Assembly (NCBI GenBank): GCA_963920635.1
Contig: OY987299.1
Span: 127,597,373 to 127,661,372 of the forward strand
Direction: 5' to 3'
DNA from: Pseudeuparius sepicola
Lineage: Eukaryota > Arthropoda > Insecta > Coleoptera > Anthribidae
DNA: 64,000 nucleotides
Every line of letters starts with the position of its first letter. Position 1 is the stretch's first letter. The position numbers and the translations under genes are program-made. Positions 50,000 through 61,357 of this stretch are shown piece by piece. Below the pieces are notes generated by a model. The model saw only the letters and a list, made by a program, of their open reading frames with translations, was not told where the DNA came from and searched no databases.

Positions 50000-50197
50000 A
50001 TTAAATGATTGGCCACAGCAGTAGGCTTTTAAAAAACTTTATTCGAAAAGCTTTTGACAAAGATCGGTCTTAATCTGAACGCGCTTTGTGATACAATAAA
50101 TATATAAGATTTCGGATTGCTGAGTTTGCAGGAGACGAGACGGTTCTGGAGCTTCTACAGTTTTCTTGATGATGCATGAATTTCTGCCTAGATAACT
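49999..50197 (-). repeat. 5' LTR (199 bp)
   Basis: Identical to 42462-42660. It carries the promoter for the genomic RNA, which would run leftward on the minus strand. Confidence 0.97.
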
Positions 50198-50201
50198 AAC
50201 A
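50198..50201. repeat. Target site duplication AACA (right)
   Basis: Matches 42458-42461 exactly. Confidence 0.9.
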
Positions 50202-51314
50202 GCACTTCATTTGGGAATGGAATTTGGTGTCATTATGTGGATACTTTTATTTATTTTAGATATCTCTACTTGAATAATTTAATACTAAAATAAGAAAATA
50301 CCTGTCACACAAAGACATGTGCAAAGAAATTGTTCCGTTTGCTATTTACACCGTCTTTGAATCTATATAATATTTATAAAAAATATACTTGCGATAATTA
50401 GCGGGTCTGTATGATAATATAAATACAGATTTTTATGGTTTGAAACATTTCCCAGGCAGGTAACAATATTATACGTTTCATGTAAAAATTTGAGAACAAA
50501 TTTCTAATTTCATATTATAGGAACACGTAGAACGATGCTTGTTCAATTTAGTACTTTCATAATATTGGCAGTAATATTCCAAATGACGTAACGGCTTAGT
50601 TCACGACTATACCATTTTCCATAACAATCTTGATAGGTGCTTGAGTCGGTGTATACCAGTTCTGCTGGCATATTATGACGCCGCGACGCCCAACTCCGTA
50701 TTTAGGGCAAATCGTGGTGCCCAATTTGGGAATTACGAACATCTGTTGTTATCCACGATTACCGTATGACTATTTCATGCGGCAGATTGAGGTTTGGGGC
50801 CATACGACCCCGGTACGGCCCTGATTAAATTTTAGGACGACGCCGCGCCAGCCGCGATCGTTCACCAATACTCGTGGATCTGGGGATTTTTCCCGTCGAA
50901 GCTTTAATTGACTTGGGATTGATAATGGAAAAGGTTTAAATTTTTTTATGTGCCGTTCATAAATGCGAAATAGGCCCAAGAGAAATCTTCTTGAGAGGTG
51001 AAACAAAATGTTCTAGTTATTTCTTTTCTACACATTTATTAAGAGAAGTGACTCCTAATTTAGCATCTTTATTACATAGTAGCCTAGAAATTATTTTCTA
51101 ATAAATATTTACATTCTCTCACAAATTAATGTATTCTCTGAAAAATATTACATAGGTACTTTTTGTCCATAAACATAAAAAATGCTCTAATTCTTATAAA
51201 AATTGAATTACCTGATACAAGTTTAAGATATATGGGATTTTTTTTTTATTTCAAACCACTAACCAAAACAGATCTCGCTACGGATAAAACAACCAAAATA
51301 AATTATTTTTACTG
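50202..51314. other. AT-rich spacer
   Basis: A slightly GC-richer patch at 50640-50900 has short frames with no recognisable product. Confidence 0.4.
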
Positions 51315-51900
51315 AGAATTCAACGCCTGCCAATATGAACCAACGAAATTACATAATTTCGAAATATTAACCAATCAGGTAATGATTTCAACGATAATAC
51401 CACTAGTGCTATTTTTGCTGAAATCCTACACTCTTAGTTACGCCCTAGTCACACTAAACCAATATTCTGGCAGCTAAAACTGATAAACCGATAACTTCTT
51501 CACGTTACCAAATTTAATATAGGACTAGAAGATATGTTTTCAGTTAACACATTGATCGTTAAGTATCTATATAAATGAACACAAAAAAACATATTCAGAA
51601 CCGAAAGCTCAACCTAAATGACAGCTGTCAAATGGACATTAACTTTTGAGCATGGTAATTAAATTTATATACGGCTATTTAAGTAAAACATTCATCTGAT
51701 CTCAATGGGCTATGGGCATGATTCTCGCATTGCGTGCGTGAGCTTCTGGGTTCAAATTCCGGTTGTGGCTTATCTTTTTTATTTTTATTTTTTATATTAC
51801 ATTTTAGAAGAGGGGAAATATTTATAATTCTTCTAGTTAACTTATCCCTAAGAATAAATATGGCTACATACACACTGAATAATTATTACACTATTTGTTG
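51315..51900 (+). repeat. tRNA-Pro-like repeat, copy 1
   Basis: From 51410 to about 51835 this matches 57533-57955 inverted, including ~260 bp before and ~65 bp after a tRNA-like core. The part at 51315-51420 also matches 58655-58755 inverted and 16715-16805 direct. It is a dispersed element longer than a typical SINE; ends are undefined. Confidence 0.65.
51698..51770 (+). ncRNA. tRNA-Pro-like sequence (pseudo-tRNA)
   Basis: GCATGATTCTCGC followed by GGGTTCAAATTCCGG reproduces the anticodon and T arms of tRNA-Pro, with a B-box-like GGTTCAAATTC. The anticodon loop reads TGC, not a proline anticodon. The acceptor stem is mostly unpaired. It is probably a Pol III promoter inherited by a mobile repeat. 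Confidence 0.6.
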
Positions 51901-51948
51901 TTAAATTCTCTTTTTAAATACAACTCGTGGTATGCCTAATAAAATATA

Positions 51949-53082
51949 CATGGTGATTCAGTTTTAACCTGCAACACTTCAATAGGTGATAGAAAACCAA
52001 AAAATAACCGCACTTTCTTCTATAAACTATATCATTTTAAGGCCTTATAAAAAAGTTACAGGGTGTTAAAGTGGCAAGAAATATGTGGAATTTATTGAAT
52101 ATTTTACAAACTAGTTGAGATATTTAAGTCATATTTGGTACACGTTATAACGGCATGGGTTAGCATAAAACCTGTTAATATCAAACATCTTGAACAACCA
52201 GTGGCGTAGAAATGGGTAATTAGTATAATTTATTTTAGAAAAAAATATAGAACCACCTTGTATAGGAATAAAATGTATTCAAATTCTTATGTAAATTTTT
52301 ATTGTAAACAAAAACGTTCTCTTAGCATTTTTTTATATATGTCATGGTTTCATAGCAAATTTGATTTTTTCGTAATATTTCGGGGTACTTCTGAAAAATT
52401 ATCTAAAAAATTTGCTCCATAAGTAACACTTAAAGTAGAAATAATGTGTTTGCTACCTGAAATGAAGTAACTTTTTCCAATAAACTCACCTATTTAAGGC
52501 TATACTTTTGAAGATACAGGATCTAAAACATTTAAGGAAGATACAATTAATGTTAGGAAAAGTTACTGTATTTAAAGTAAAAAACACATTTTTCTACTTT
52601 GAGTGTTACTTGTGGAGAATAGTTTTAAGTTAATTTTTCAGATGTACCCCGAAATAATACGAAAAAATAAAATTTGCTATGAAACCATGATACCTGAAAA
52701 GATGCTAAGAGAACGTTTTTGTTTACAATAAAAATTTACATAAGAATTTTAATACATTTTATTGCTATACAAGGTGGTTCTATTTTTTTTTTCAAAAATA
52801 AATTATACTAATTACCCATTTCTACGCCACTGGTTGTTCAAGATGGTTGATATTAACAGGTTTTATGCTAACCCATGCCGTTATAACGTGTACCAAATAT
52901 GACTTAAATATCTCAACTAGTTTGTAAAATATTCAATGAATTCCACATATTTCTTGCAGCTTTAACACCCTGTAACTTTTTTATAAGGCCTTAAAGTGAT
53001 ATAGTTTATAGAAGAAAGTGCGGTTATTTTTTGGTTTTCTATCACCTGTTGAAGTGTTGCAGATTAAAACTGAATCACCCTG
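51949..53082. mobile_element. TIR-only palindromic element (1134 bp)
   Basis: TA flanks both ends. The left end is CATGGTGATTCAGTTTTAA, and the inverted right end is CAGGGTGATTCAGTTTTAA. Arms of ~530-550 bp meet near 52515 with little loop. Internal TTACAGGGTGTTAAAG is arm text repeated inverted. No coding capacity; same class as 37714-38866. Confidence 0.9.
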
Positions 53083-53335
53083 TATAATACCTTTCGTTAA
53101 TTGATCACTATTACTTAGAAAAATACCACTCCTGCTGCACAGTCGCTTTGGGATTATAATTCGTAAAATTAACGGAAGGTATTATCGATAATAATCACAC
53201 GGGTTGTTATATTACGCCTGAAAATTATATTTGTTGGGCCCTCTGTGTTTCATACGAATTTATTTCCCTAAAGCTAATGAATGATATCGTTATTAAGTAC
53301 CCATCTAGACACAATTTAGTAATAGCCTGCATATA
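53083..53335. other. Short spacer between two palindromic elements
   Basis: About 250 bp with no recognised feature. TA at each margin belongs to the neighbouring target duplications. Confidence 0.5.
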
Positions 53336-54089
53336 CGGGGTGGCCCATTTAAAACAGTCCACCTGAAATATTTTCAATGGAAATGGTTTTTCCGGAAAAC
53401 CCCGAGACATTTCGGTTTTGCTTTCATGGGGGACATCTTTTGACCGTAAATTCATGGCTGTATGGTCATCCCCTAAACGGGTCAAGTGGCACATCATTGG
53501 ATAGGTATTTCATTGCTCTTTACAAACATGCTGAAATTTTATTTTTTTGAGTTAACATTAATGTAAAAAAAGCAATGAATGGTGACGGGTTTTATTAGAA
53601 TTTTAAAGGTAGTCGTCTTCTGATATTTTACTAACCAGAATTGTCTAAGAAGTGAAATCTGTTTATTTGTTATTATCCGCTGTTTTGTTGCGACTACCTT
53701 TAAAATTCTAATAAAAGCCGTCACCTTGACACGACTTCTCTGATAAGCCTTATTTTTTGCAGTTTAATTCTGTTTTGAAGTGTTTTTTCGATTTATTGCA
53801 CCGACAAATTAATTACTTTTTTTACATTAATGTTAACTAAAAAAAAAAAATTCAGCATGTTTGTAAAGAGCAATGAAATACCTATCCAATGATGTGCCGC
53901 TTGACCCCCCGTGCCATTTAAGATTCTTGAAGGGGATGCCACCCCGTTTAGGGGGATGACCATACAGCCATGAATTTACGGTCAAAAGATGTCCCCCATG
54001 AAAGCAAAATCGACCTGGCTCGGGGTTTTCCGGAAAAACCATTTCCATTGAAAATATTTCAGGTGGACTGTTTTAAATGGGCCACCCTG
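53336..54089. mobile_element. TIR-only palindromic element (754 bp) with inner hairpin
   Basis: TA flanks both ends. The left end is CGGGGTGGCCCATTTAAAAC, and the inverted right end is CAGGGTGGCCCATTTAAAAC. Arms 53336-53574 and 53821-54089 enclose a second hairpin (53580-53735, TTTTAGAATT-type arms around CTACCTTTAAAATTCTAATA). The terminal CAGGGTGGCCCAT matches the 23229-25540 element, so this is probably its TIR-derived relative. Confidence 0.9.
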
Positions 54090-55278
54090 TATGATCACTT
54101 GTGGAATGAATTTTGAACCAATTCGCGATAATCAAACTTTCCATTACATTTCTAGGCGTCGCGGGCTGATGGTCGATAAGAGAGGCGATAATGAAAAAGC
54201 AGAAATGTGTGCTTTTTCTATCATGTGTAATTCAACAGCGCATACATGCTCAACAAACCATATTAAAAATTATGTGCAAAATCCGACATTGAGTGGAATT
54301 CAGCAATTCGTGTCTTGTAAAAGATTATGTGAATTAACTATGGATTCAAAGTCGGCATAAATAACAAACGGAACTTATATATTTTAAAAGTACTTATTTG
54401 TGCTGTATGTATTATTTTGCCAGTGCTACTACTTACTACTTACCTTTAGCTTCTCTCAATTTATAAGAGAAATAATTATTAAATCTCAAAGAATGTTCTT
54501 AAAAAGAAGACAATTATTACTATTGCGTAATTATTGTCGACTTCACTTTACTACTTGGTCTTTATTTTTAATCTTCCCAGGAGATATTGTTTGTAACACA
54601 TTGTGCTTGTTACGAACCTTCGAAGAATAATATTAGAAGTTCGAAAATGTATACAGGGTGTTTAGAAAACTAAAGAACCCAAACTTTTCCTCATGAATAA
54701 TAAGATCTGTTATATTATCATTGCGGCTTAACTAAATGTTGTTCTAAGACGTAATAAATACCCGTATGGTCAGCGCTACCTGGTTAACGCCCCATTCCCA
54801 CATAATAACGCGCAACCTTAACGTGGACAGGGGGAGTATTTACATCTCCGTGCCTTGGCACGGCGCTGGCGGTTCCGGTGCCAAAAAGACCGCAAGGGGC
54901 CATAATTCGTCGGTTATTGTCCCGGTTTAAGGACCGCACGGAGGGCCCCGCGGGACGTCCCGAGTAATGCCGGCTTATTTCGGTTTCTTTGCAGCCCTTT
55001 TTAAAATCGAGATGAGAAATGGGGGTCGCGAGGAGGTTTTTATGTGGGAAGTTTTTAAATTTTTACGCAGACGCTGGAAGGAGATAAACAAATGTACACC
55101 CAGGAACAAGAACGTAAATAAAAAGAACGTGTGCAGCCTTGATACCATAATTAGGCCGGGGAAATTATTTTTATAATCACAAAATATTGGTAATGAATGA
55201 ACGCCAGAATTGCTTTTTATACAAAATAAATATACGCGTGTGGGCGTTTTTTGGAAAAATACATTTTCTTGTTGTAAT
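54090..55278. other. Spacer with a lone element end and a GC-rich island
   Basis: TA-CAGGGTGTTTAGAAAAC at 54652-54673 looks like one end of a long-TIR element with no partner. 54760-54970 is GC-rich. Small frames have no recognisable domains. Confidence 0.4.
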
Positions 55279-56210
55279 AAAGACGGCATAAATATTAACT
55301 GCGAATTTTAAGCTGCATTTATTAGTAAGTAAGGTGTATAAAGTTGAGATTGATAAATTAAACAGATTACGTTTGCGCAAGTATCCGAATGATGTAAAAA
55401 TGACATTTTGTTAGCAAAAATATTAACTGCGTTTTTATTATTTATAATTACCTTAGAAATCAAGTATTAACAGTTTGTTCTGAAATTAAACATATTGTTT
55501 CGCCGGAAATCGCATTTTAAAGAAATTTGAAGCTGTCTTTGAGAGCAAAATTATTAACTGGCTGATTTTTGTTAAACTTTGTAAATGGATACTAAGTCTT
55601 GTTAAATTTTTTGAAATTAAACAAAAATTGGTAACGGAAGTATTTTGAAATGACAAATGACAGTTGAACTACATGCGCCGTAAATAAATGTTTAATTTCG
55701 CTATATGTATATGATTCAATATAGTTATATTGTAAAAAGTTAAACAAAAAAAACAGTAAATATTTTTGCCTAGTCTATACCAATGAGAAGTGACAGCTGA
55801 CGTACATGCGGCTCAGATAAATGTTTAATTTTGTATAAGTTACATTCTATTTGTAAAAGGGAATGATCATCTGCAATAAAAATGTAGTTAATATTTTTGC
55901 TTTTGCCAAAATAGAAAATTATCCGATTTTTATCCCTCTTTGTCGATTTAACTTACTTCCATATTCTTAAAATGTTTAATTTCTTAATATATGTTAGCAA
56001 GGGAAGTTTTTTTACCTAAAGAGTCTAAAAAAATCCAGTTAACATTTTTGCTCGAAATTTCTAACGAAAAATAGGTGTTTTTTGACGTAACTCAAGGTTC
56101 CGTTTTTTAAAATGTTTAATTTTTGGTTTGTACCAATGTATTTACTTATAACTTTGATATGGTAAAACAAAATTGCAGTTAATATTTTTTTATAGGTCAA
56201 ATTCTATTTT
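55279..56210. repeat. Head-to-head array of ~140-bp units
   Basis: A motif GCAAAAATATTAACTGC occurs at about 55291, 55414 and 55544. Its inverse (GCAGTTAATATTTTTGC with variants) occurs at about 55757, 55887, 56037 and 56176. Each is coupled at similar distance to AAATTAAACAT or ATGTTTAATTT. Thus three units point one way and four the other around a centre near 55650, with a 130-150 bp period. Tandem-repeat arms of this form are known from Foldback-type transposons. No coding frame. Confidence 0.65.
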
Positions 56211-56476
56211 CCCTGGCCTATAATGGGCTAACACACTAAAGAAATCTGTGGATCGTTTAACGTTTTCTCCCGTTGCGTCGCATCGTCGCTGTTTTTTTTT
56301 GCGAAAATTTAAGACGGATTTGCCAAGCTATGTTCAGATATGTAATTTATGTTATCATTTCGAATTAGATACGGCATGTGCGTCAATTTACCAACAAAAA
56401 TAGGAATCACATGAATGTGGAAATTGTAACATGATAAAAGTTAATAGCAGAGCTTTAGCATTGCAAAAATAGAAAT

Positions 56477-56531
56477 ATGTTGCAAATATGTTGCAAATAT
56501 GTTGCAAATATGTTGCAAATATGTTGCAAAT
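56477..56531 (+). repeat. Tandem repeat, ATGTTGCAAAT x 5
   Basis: Five exact 11-bp units, with diverged relatives just downstream (ATGTTGCAATA). Confidence 0.95.
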
Positions 56532-57532
56532 AGAAAACATGTTGCAATAATAGAAAATATGTTTTTTTTTATTTGGTTGGACGTTTACCGCTGCCAACCA
56601 TTGATTTCGCCAAAACGTGTGCAGAAATAATTTCTCTGAGTTGTCGCTGGTATTAATACAGGAAAGCACAGCAGCACAAAACACCTTTTTACTTACTATT
56701 ATGAGACAGGATTTGTCGCAATGTAAACTAAGAAGTGAAAAATTACGTTTATTTTATACTGACCATAGTCGGTTTTATTTTTGACTTTAGCATATGACCA
56801 AGGCTTGAATATGATGAGCGTTGCCACATGTCTTTCCTGATATTAACGGAAACTTTTAAAGTTTAGTATTTTTTTTAATAGTAAATCATGGCCGACATTT
56901 TTTAAAATACAGTGTAGTCTTTACATCCCATACAGTCGCATAAACAACTACCAAACAAAAATTAATTGTCATTGCTATATTTCTCCTCTAAATAATTTTA
57001 AAGTAGGTATTTATTTTTGTTTTAACTCTATTGGCAGAAAACGTAAAATTTTTTGGTAGAATATTGTATAACTTTGAACTTAATTAGATTAAACTTCCCC
57101 GTATCACCGATTTATAAAAAAGACCTTGGTACATTGAGTGTACAGGGTTATTCATAAAACATTCAAATCCCTTAACTTTTTGTTTTTAATTTTGGAAAAA
57201 ATGTAAATATGAAAGTTGTATAAAATTTTCTTGCAATTTCTGTTGTGTACTCAGAAAAACAAATGAACGTCGCGTTTTGGAGGAATAGACCAAACATATG
57301 TTTTTTAGATGGAATAAGTCCTACCTCATCACACGTATTTCAAATATATTTATAACAAATTGAGAATTACTGGAAGTTTAAAAAATAAAAAAAGAAATAA
57401 ACCACGACTTCGTGGAGACATTCTATTAAAAATGCATCGAGATATTTGAAAATATCATGGAACTCAGTCCAGAAAATGCAAAAATTTAGACCATATTTTT
57501 ATCGCCCAATTCGAAAACTATACGAAAATGAT
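56532..57532. other. AT-rich spacer
   Basis: TA-CAGGGTTATTCATAAAAC at 57141-57162 may be an unpaired element end. Nothing else recognised. Confidence 0.35.
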
Positions 57533-57955
57533 AATAAGAATTATAAATATTTCCCCTCTTCCAAAATGTAATTTAAAAAATAAAAAAGTAGCCACAACCG
57601 GGATTTGAACCCGGGACCTCTCGTACGCAAAGCGAGAATCATGCTCCTAGCCCACTGAGGTCACATGAATGTTTTCTTAATAACTATCTGTATATAAATT
57701 TAATTACCATGCTTAAAAGTCCATTTGACAGCTGTCATTTATTTTGACCTTTAAGTTCTGAATATGTTTTTTGCGCTAATAGATATTTAACGATAAATGT
57801 TTTAACTGAAAACATATCTTCTAGTCCTATATAAAATTTGTTAATGTGACGAATTTATCGGGTTATCAGTTTTAGCTGTCACAATATTGGTTTAGCGTAA
57901 CTAGGACGTAACTAAGAGAGTAGGATTTCAGCGATTAAGTATTCTCATACTGCTT
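57533..57955 (-). repeat. tRNA-Pro-like repeat, copy 2
   Basis: Inverted relative to 51410-51835. Shared landmarks on the minus strand include GCTGAAATCCTAC, CTTAGTTACG, AGGACTAGAAGATATGTTTT and GACAGCTGTCAAATGGAC, then the tRNA-like core and AGAGGGGAAATATTTATAAT. Confidence 0.65.
57591..57663 (-). ncRNA. tRNA-Pro-like sequence (pseudo-tRNA), better-preserved copy
   Basis: 73 bases. CTCGC-TTTGCGT-ACGAG forms an anticodon arm with one mismatch and a TGC triplet. GTCCCGGGTTCAAATCCCGG gives a perfect T arm and B box. GGGCTAGGAGC resembles the tRNA-Pro D arm. The acceptor strands pair at only about four of seven positions, so it is unlikely to be an aminoacylated tRNA. Confidence 0.6.
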
Positions 57956-58654
57956 GCATCCAATAAGGTACCTAGCTCCTTCCATAAAAATCCAAACAAT
58001 CATATGCCTCTGATAGCGATAACTGCACTTGTTCAAAACCAAAGCGGTAATACCAGTTGTGCAATTATCACTTCGTTGCGTAGCAACCGCAAATCTGTTC
58101 GATACAAAGACGTACTTCTTAAAATTGGCGTGTTTTACACTGTTCTAAATTATGCAGCTTATAAATTATGTTGCGGTATTATTAAGCATTGTATCAATGA
58201 ATTTATATAACTTTTACATTGCTAAATTGTTGTTATTAGACCTCCGTCTCCGTTTAAATTTATGACACACATTCAGAAAATAAACCAACTCTAACAGGGT
58301 GTAGGTATAATCGCATTTGCCTTGGATATCCAAGCGTCATGTTTGTTTACTCAAACGCTACACTCGAAGCTGTCAATAAACTCGTTCAGAAATTATTAAA
58401 TGGTATTCGTGAAATAATCTCGACAAATACCACTCGTGCCGGAAATTTTTCTAAATAATTTTATTCTCAAGCGTTATTTTGCCCATTAGCAAAACCACTC
58501 GTACAAAGTGGGCTTTTATTTTCAGAGATAAAAGACCAATAATTGGTATAAATTATTTATACTGGTATAAATTATTTATACTAGTGATCTTTCTAATAGG
58601 CAAAATAGCGCTTTCGAAAAAATTATCGATAAAATTTCCGGCACTTGTGATATT
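57956..58654. other. AT-rich spacer
   Basis: A short direct repeat (TGGTATAAATTATTTATACT) lies near 58543-58582. No gene recognised. Confidence 0.4.
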
Positions 58655-58755
58655 ACATACGAAAATACCAATAGTGGTATTATCGCTGAAATCATCACCT
58701 GATTGGTTAATATTTCAAAACTCATGTCATTTCATTGGTTCATATCGGTAGGCGT
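58655..58755 (-). repeat. Fragment of the AATATTAACCAATCAG repeat family
   Basis: On the minus strand it matches 51315-51420 closely (GAGAATTCAACGCCT, ATGAACCAA, ATATTAACCAATCAGG, CGATAATACCACTA). Confidence 0.7.
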
Positions 58756-59387
58756 TGAATTCTCTCTAATATCCATTTTTGCAATGTATCAATTTTTCCA
58801 AGTGACAGTCATTTACTCACCCCCACCCCATGATTCAACATCTGTGACTAAACCAAAGAGAAGTATAAGGCCTTAAGGTGAGTTTCATCTACGAACTGAC
58901 TGTGTAAAACAATACTAAAAGAAAACCAATTACACTTTAAATTTCTGACCACGAAAAGGAGCCTCGCTAGAATAACGTGCCTCCATCGAGACCGACTCAT
59001 GCTCACTGTTGTGAACATGGCAACGGCGCATGCTTTTCCGGTCGGATTGGCCTATTATACCGCAAACATTACACTGGTTTGCCGGATGCATTTTAACGGA
59101 TCGACCAATGACGTCGAAACCTAAAGACGTGGTGCCCCATTATTAAAATGCCCTTTATTTTGACTCCAAGATTAAATATATCCATATTAATCTAAAAACA
59201 TGCTACAAACAAAGACAGAAAGTCAACCATCAACCAACTATACACCCGGTGATTCCCGGTTATAGTTCCTCCAGAATTACACTTAGACATCGCATGTTTT
59301 TTCTTGTTTGGGGGCGCCGGAAGCATCGGAACCTCACCTGAAGACTCGGGGGATGGTCTAACGACGCCAGCCTCCGAGCCCAGAGCC
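58756..59387. other. Spacer left of the hAT element
   Basis: No recognised gene. Confidence 0.35.
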
Positions 59388-59395
59388 GAAATAAG

Positions 59396-60787
59396 CAGTG
59401 GCGGTTCGTGGCATTGGGCAGGGTGGGCAGTGCCCAGCCAACCGGACAACGGAAAAGAAAAAAAAGAATTTTTATCGTGACCAATGAACTTCATAGACTC
59501 ACGACTGAAACGTATAGGTACCAAAATTCAAAATTTGAATTTGGTAATAATTATTATGGGAGGGCACGATTGAATTTCCCAAACTACGCGGTGCCCGGTT
59601 CTCCAGCCGTCCCAGCCGATGCCGATGGGCAAGCCCGTAGCGGCCCGAGCGGTCGAATCTAGCCAAGCCATACGTCTGCGACGAGAGCTAACGCGCCCGA
59701 GCCGCGCGAAGATATTTACCATCAGGCATCAGCATTTAACTATCAGGGTGGGCGAGCCCAGCCGACCCAGCGGCGAGCGGCCGGAAACAGCGACCGAACG
59801 AGGCCGTCTGCGCCTGATATTTAATTTACATAGGTTAAAGTGGCGAAAATTCAGAAAAAATGAATCCATGTTTATGTGAGTGTGTAACTATTAGTAATTA
59901 ACAGTCAGTTATTAACTTCATTTTTGTTTTGGTAAGGTATGTAAAGTATAATACGTATATTTAAGTTCAGTTAATTAATCGCGCCTAATCTGTCCAATTT
60001 TAAAGAAATTAGAACGAAAGTAAAGGGAAACCCGATCCTTATCACTTATCATTTTATCAATCAAATCAGAAAGTAAAAGGAGTAACGTAGGTTCCTTTGT
60101 TTTTTTTTTCTTTAAATCTCAAATCTTATTACTTAGGAGTACATTACAAAACAAACAGAATTTTCCAATTTTCGGATCAGCGCCCTGAATTGAATAGCAT
60201 TTCTTATTCTTATTTGTCAGTCTCCGGCCGGGACCGGCGACGCGGGCGGCGCGGCGAAGGCCAGGCGGGGCTAGCCCGGGCTCGTCCATTGATGAACGCT
60301 AGGGGGAGGAAGGTCTGACTTCAAAAGTAAACTAGAGTCCAACGATATAAAGGAATAGATGACTCACTTTAATACAAATGAATCTGTTTTATTTTGCTTC
60401 TATAATTAGCGGCTCGGGGCGTGGGACGAAGACGAGGTAATTTGTTTACATTGGCATTTCTTAAATTGAGTCTTTCCTATTTTGTATTGCATAATAAATC
60501 GTTTTTTGATAGACTTGTATATCGTATATATATGCTTTGAGATACTTATATTTACAAAATAACTTAAGTCGTTTAAAAAAACTGGCAAAACTTGAATGTG
60601 CCAACAATAACATCTTTTCAATATCATGAAACAAAACAAGTTGCCTTTGGTAATGTATCATCTATACCTATATATCGTTGGACATATCCCTATTTCCTTA
60701 TTTTCGGGAAGGGATGTCACCTGTTATTTAGGCATTACCTCTTCTTCACCTTGCCCACCCGCTGCCAAAACCCACGGGCCGCCACTG
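59396..60787. mobile_element. Non-autonomous hAT element (1392 bp)
   Basis: An exact 8-bp target duplication GAAATAAG (59388-59395 and 60788-60795) flanks the ends CAGTGGCGGTTCGTGG and, inverted, CAGTGGCGGCCCGTGG. An 8-bp duplication and a CAG-type end are hAT hallmarks. The interior has two GC-rich blocks (59580-59830, 60215-60310) with no recognisable transposase. Arm similarity extends ~40 bp (GGGTGGGCA on both sides). Confidence 0.9.
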
Positions 60788-60795
60788 GAAATAAG

Positions 60796-61355
60796 TTCGC
60801 TACGGCTCGACAAAAAGGGGCAATTTCTGACAATCTCGCGACATTTCCGGAATAATTTAATTCAGCGCTTAGATTGTGATTAGTTCTGGGCGTCAAGCGC
60901 TTATCACGCATACCGCCAGGGAATAATTCTTCAAGCCGATTAAAAACCGCAACCGGACCCGACCGCAGCGCGTCCCAAGAACGCCACGGACATTCCCCCA
61001 CTAAAAGATTAACAACTCATTTCCATTAGGAGTATTTCCATGAACTCCGGCCGCCTACTAACTACACACTTAACCCAGAAAGTTGCGCGTAACTCCGTTA
61101 TCCGAAATAAACCCGAGTAAGTTCCGCTGTTTTCGTATGCGGGCGCGCGGCTCCTATTTAAGTTGATTTCTCGAAGTCGCTCCAGGACCGGCTCTTAGCG
61201 GCCATCTTAGACAAACCGTAACGACTTTAGCGTTACTGCCGGACGATGTGACCGCCATTCGTTATCGCGACGTTTCATTCGTCGATAGAAAAACATAACT
61301 AAGTGAATAAATATTTATTATTAATAATTAAGAAAGACAATAATAACTGTCCATA
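60796..61355. other. GC-rich island, no gene recognised
   Basis: 60860-61300 is GC-rich and repeat-poor, lying between the hAT element and the family A element. It carries TATTTAAG and many CpGs but no domain-bearing frame. Confidence 0.4.
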
Positions 61356-61357
61356 TA

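Larger units (their letters stand above)
42462..50197 (-). mobile_element. Errantivirus-like LTR retrotransposon with env (7736 bp)
   Basis: This is a complete minus-strand element: LTR 50197-49999, tRNA-Ser primer site, leader, gag, pol with protease, RT and RNase H, integrase, env, polypurine tract and LTR 42660-42462, flanked by AACA. The LTR ends (AGTTAT...TAATT) and the tRNA-Ser primer overlapping the LTR by one base fit the 17.6/297 branch of insect gypsy-like errantiviruses. The LTRs are identical over 199 bp, so insertion is recent, yet pol and env each contain a frame change equivalent to one base. No nested insertion is present. Confidence 0.97.

Noticed and set aside
57591..57663. 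Functional tRNA gene
   Set aside because: Acceptor stem pairs at about four of seven positions and the triplet does not match the Pro-like body, so a mobile pseudo-tRNA is more likely.
59192..59879. Several frames around the left part of the hAT element
   Set aside because: Frames in GC-rich sequence on both strands, some crossing the element boundary; none resembles a transposase.
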